Positions 29,102-29,911 of a DNA stretch of 29,911 bases are shown here, piece by piece. This stretch comes from Darwinimomas sp963643215 (GTDB lineage: Bacteria > Bacillota > Clostridia > Lachnospirales > Lachnospiraceae). The notes under the pieces were generated by a model. That model did no database searches. It was not told where the DNA came from and saw only the letters and a list, made by a program, of their open reading frames with translations. Both the position numbers and the translations under genes were made by a program. The DNA lies in NCBI GenBank assembly GCA_963643215.1, contig CAVIJY010000015.1:1-29911 (forward strand). Direction: 5' to 3'. Every line of letters begins with the position of its first letter. Within the stretch, counting starts at the first letter, position 1.

Positions 29102-29231
29102 GCATTTTACCGAAGACAGCAGGTGCAAGAAGCGTAAGACCGCATGAGCGGACGCCTGCCGAGGCATATATGATCACGACCTTATGCCTCGTCGTCTCGG
29201 TTCGGGATGACGGGGCTTTTCCGTAAAATGC
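29102..29231 (+). ncRNA. L10 leader RNA (ribosomal protein L10 autoregulation)
   Basis: A closing helix GCATTTTAC (29102-29110) pairs with GTAAAATGC (29223-29231). Inside is the conserved Firmicute L10-leader core CCGAAGACAGCAGGTGC ... GCCTGCCGAGG (29110-29163), the kink-turn-containing L10(L12)4 binding site. It is followed by mutually exclusive hairpins: an antiterminator-like GAGGCATA/TATGCCTC (29161-29168 with 29183-29190) and the terminator at 29187-29220. Recognised from the Rfam L10_leader family; fold assigned by eye. Confidence 0.85.
29187..29220 (+). terminator. Attenuator terminator inside the L10 leader
   Basis: A 12-bp stem (29187-29198 with 29204-29215, including G-U pairs; loop GGTTC) is followed by CTTTT. 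Its 5' arm shares four bases with the TATGCCTC arm of the preceding hairpin, so only one can form, which is the layout of an L10-controlled attenuator. Confidence 0.7.
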
Positions 29232-29262
29232 CTTACATATAAAAAACATAAGGAGGAAAGGC

Positions 29263-29769
29263 ATGAAGAATTCAAAGATCGCTATCAAGCAGCCTGTCGT
29301 GCAGGAGATCGCAAACCTCTTCGACGGTGCCAAGTCGGCAGTCGTAGTTGACTATCGTGGTCTTACTGTAGAGCAGGATACACAGCTCAGAAGAAATCTT
29401 CGTGAGGCCGGTGTTGCATACAAGGTATACAAGAATACCATGGTACGCATCGCCGCCAAGGGAACAGATTTCGAGAAGCTGGATGATCTTCTTGAGGGAC
29501 CTACAGCCATCGCTGTATCCAAGGAAGACGCTACCGCTCCGGCAAGAGTGCTTGCCGAGTTCGCCAAGACTGCACCGATTCTTGAGATCAAGGGCGGACT
29601 TGTAGAAGGCGAGAAATGCGACGCAGCAGCTATGCAGGCTATCGCAAGCATTCCTTCCAGAGAGATACTTCTCGGAAGACTGCTGGGCAGCATGAAGAGC
29701 CCCATCACAAACTTCGCAAGGGTACTCAACCAGATAGCGGAGAAGAGCGCAGCTCCTGCAGCAGACTGA
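29263..29769 (+). CDS. rplJ: 50S ribosomal protein L10
   Basis: 168 residues. N-terminal rRNA-binding domain with SAVVVDYRGLTVEQDTQLRR, EAGVAYKVYKNTMVRIA, then LEGPTAIAVSKED and the C-terminal helix that carries L7/L12 dimers (NFARVLNQIAEKSA). AGGAGG lies seven bases before the ATG. It binds its own leader to lower expression when in excess. rplL follows after 90 bases that hold only a small CCCC/GGGG hairpin (29820-29833). Confidence 0.98.
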   Translation: MKNSKIAIKQPVVQEIANLFDGAKSAVVVDYRGLTVEQDTQLRRNLREAGVAYKVYKNTMVRIAAKGTDFEKLDDLLEGPTAIAVSKEDATAPARVLAEFAKTAPILEIKGGLVEGEKCDAAAMQAIASIPSREILLGRLLGSMKSPITNFARVLNQIAEKSAAPAAD

Positions 29770-29859
29770 TAACAGCCATTGCAGGATCAGTACAGTATTT
29801 AAACAGACAGAAAAGATATCCCCGACGAAGGGGACTACTAACAACAGGAGGATATTCTA

Positions 29860-29911
29860 ATGGCAAAGTTGACTACAGAAGAGTTTATCGCTGCTATCAA
29901 GGAGCTCTCGG
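29860..29911 (+). CDS. rplL: 50S ribosomal protein L7/L12 (N-terminal fragment at window edge)
   Basis: Only the first 17 codons are present (MAKLTTEEFIAAIKELS) before the right edge; this is the N-terminal dimerisation/L10-binding helix of L7/L12. AGGAGG lies seven to eight bases before the ATG, and the position after rplJ is universal. The C-terminal factor-binding domain lies outside. Confidence 0.93.
   Translation, partial: MAKLTTEEFIAAIKELS

Overview
The window looks like a stretch of chromosome from a moderately GC-rich Gram-positive member of the Clostridia, most likely Lachnospiraceae-like. The basis is the gene content (ScpA/ScpB, YhaM exoribonuclease, CsoR, a DnaB/DnaI-type primosome pair, RecD2, an archaeal/eukaryotic-type ProS, a ~400-residue Prs, MreB, an L10 leader RNA), strong purine-rich ribosome binding sites, and the absence of any outer-membrane gene. 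The assignment is inferred from protein families and was not tested by database search. No tRNA, rRNA, CRISPR array, transposase or prophage gene was seen.

Layout. Positions 1-3522 are on the minus strand: a His-rich small protein and a CsoR-type metal sensor form one tight pair. Then come an HtrA-like membrane protein that has lost its catalytic residues, the exoribonuclease YhaM, and the start of an RlmD/RumA-type methyltransferase. From 3719 everything is on the plus strand. A cell-envelope block (L,D-transpeptidase, ABC-F protein, D,D-carboxypeptidase, membrane metallophosphoesterase) runs into scpA-scpB, dut, a TPR lipoprotein, greA, a sugar nucleotidyltransferase and murC. A cluster of DnaA boxes and an extended -10 promoter precede a primosome pair (DnaB/DnaD-like protein and helicase loader DnaI). 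After these come prs, proS and cca, a 384-base non-coding region full of hairpins, mreB, recD2, an Fe-S aldo/keto reductase and a comF-type gene. A small AT-richer toxin-antitoxin cassette, whose toxin gene is out of frame at a T8 run, separates this from the rpmG-secE-nusG and rplK-rplA-rplJ-rplL ribosomal/transcription block, which carries its usual RNA leaders.

Most of the window is housekeeping. The points most worth a second look are: (1) four DnaA-box-like sites just upstream of the helicase-loader operon promoter; (2) the frameshifted HigB/Gp49-like toxin with an intact antitoxin, promoter and operator; (3) a cca gene whose only well-placed start appears to be AUC after a perfect Shine-Dalgarno; (4) a pseudoprotease of the HtrA family predicted to be made from a leaderless mRNA; (5) an ABC-F protein in which both ATPase domains lack nearly all sequence between Q-loop and signature; (6) a 71-base dispersed repeat in two opposite copies and an array of stable hairpins in the mreB leader.

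Several starts were moved from the longest open frame to sites with a better ribosome binding site (His-rich protein, L,D-transpeptidase, metallophosphoesterase TTG, murC, cca, antitoxin, rpmG GTG, rplA). The reason is given in each entry.
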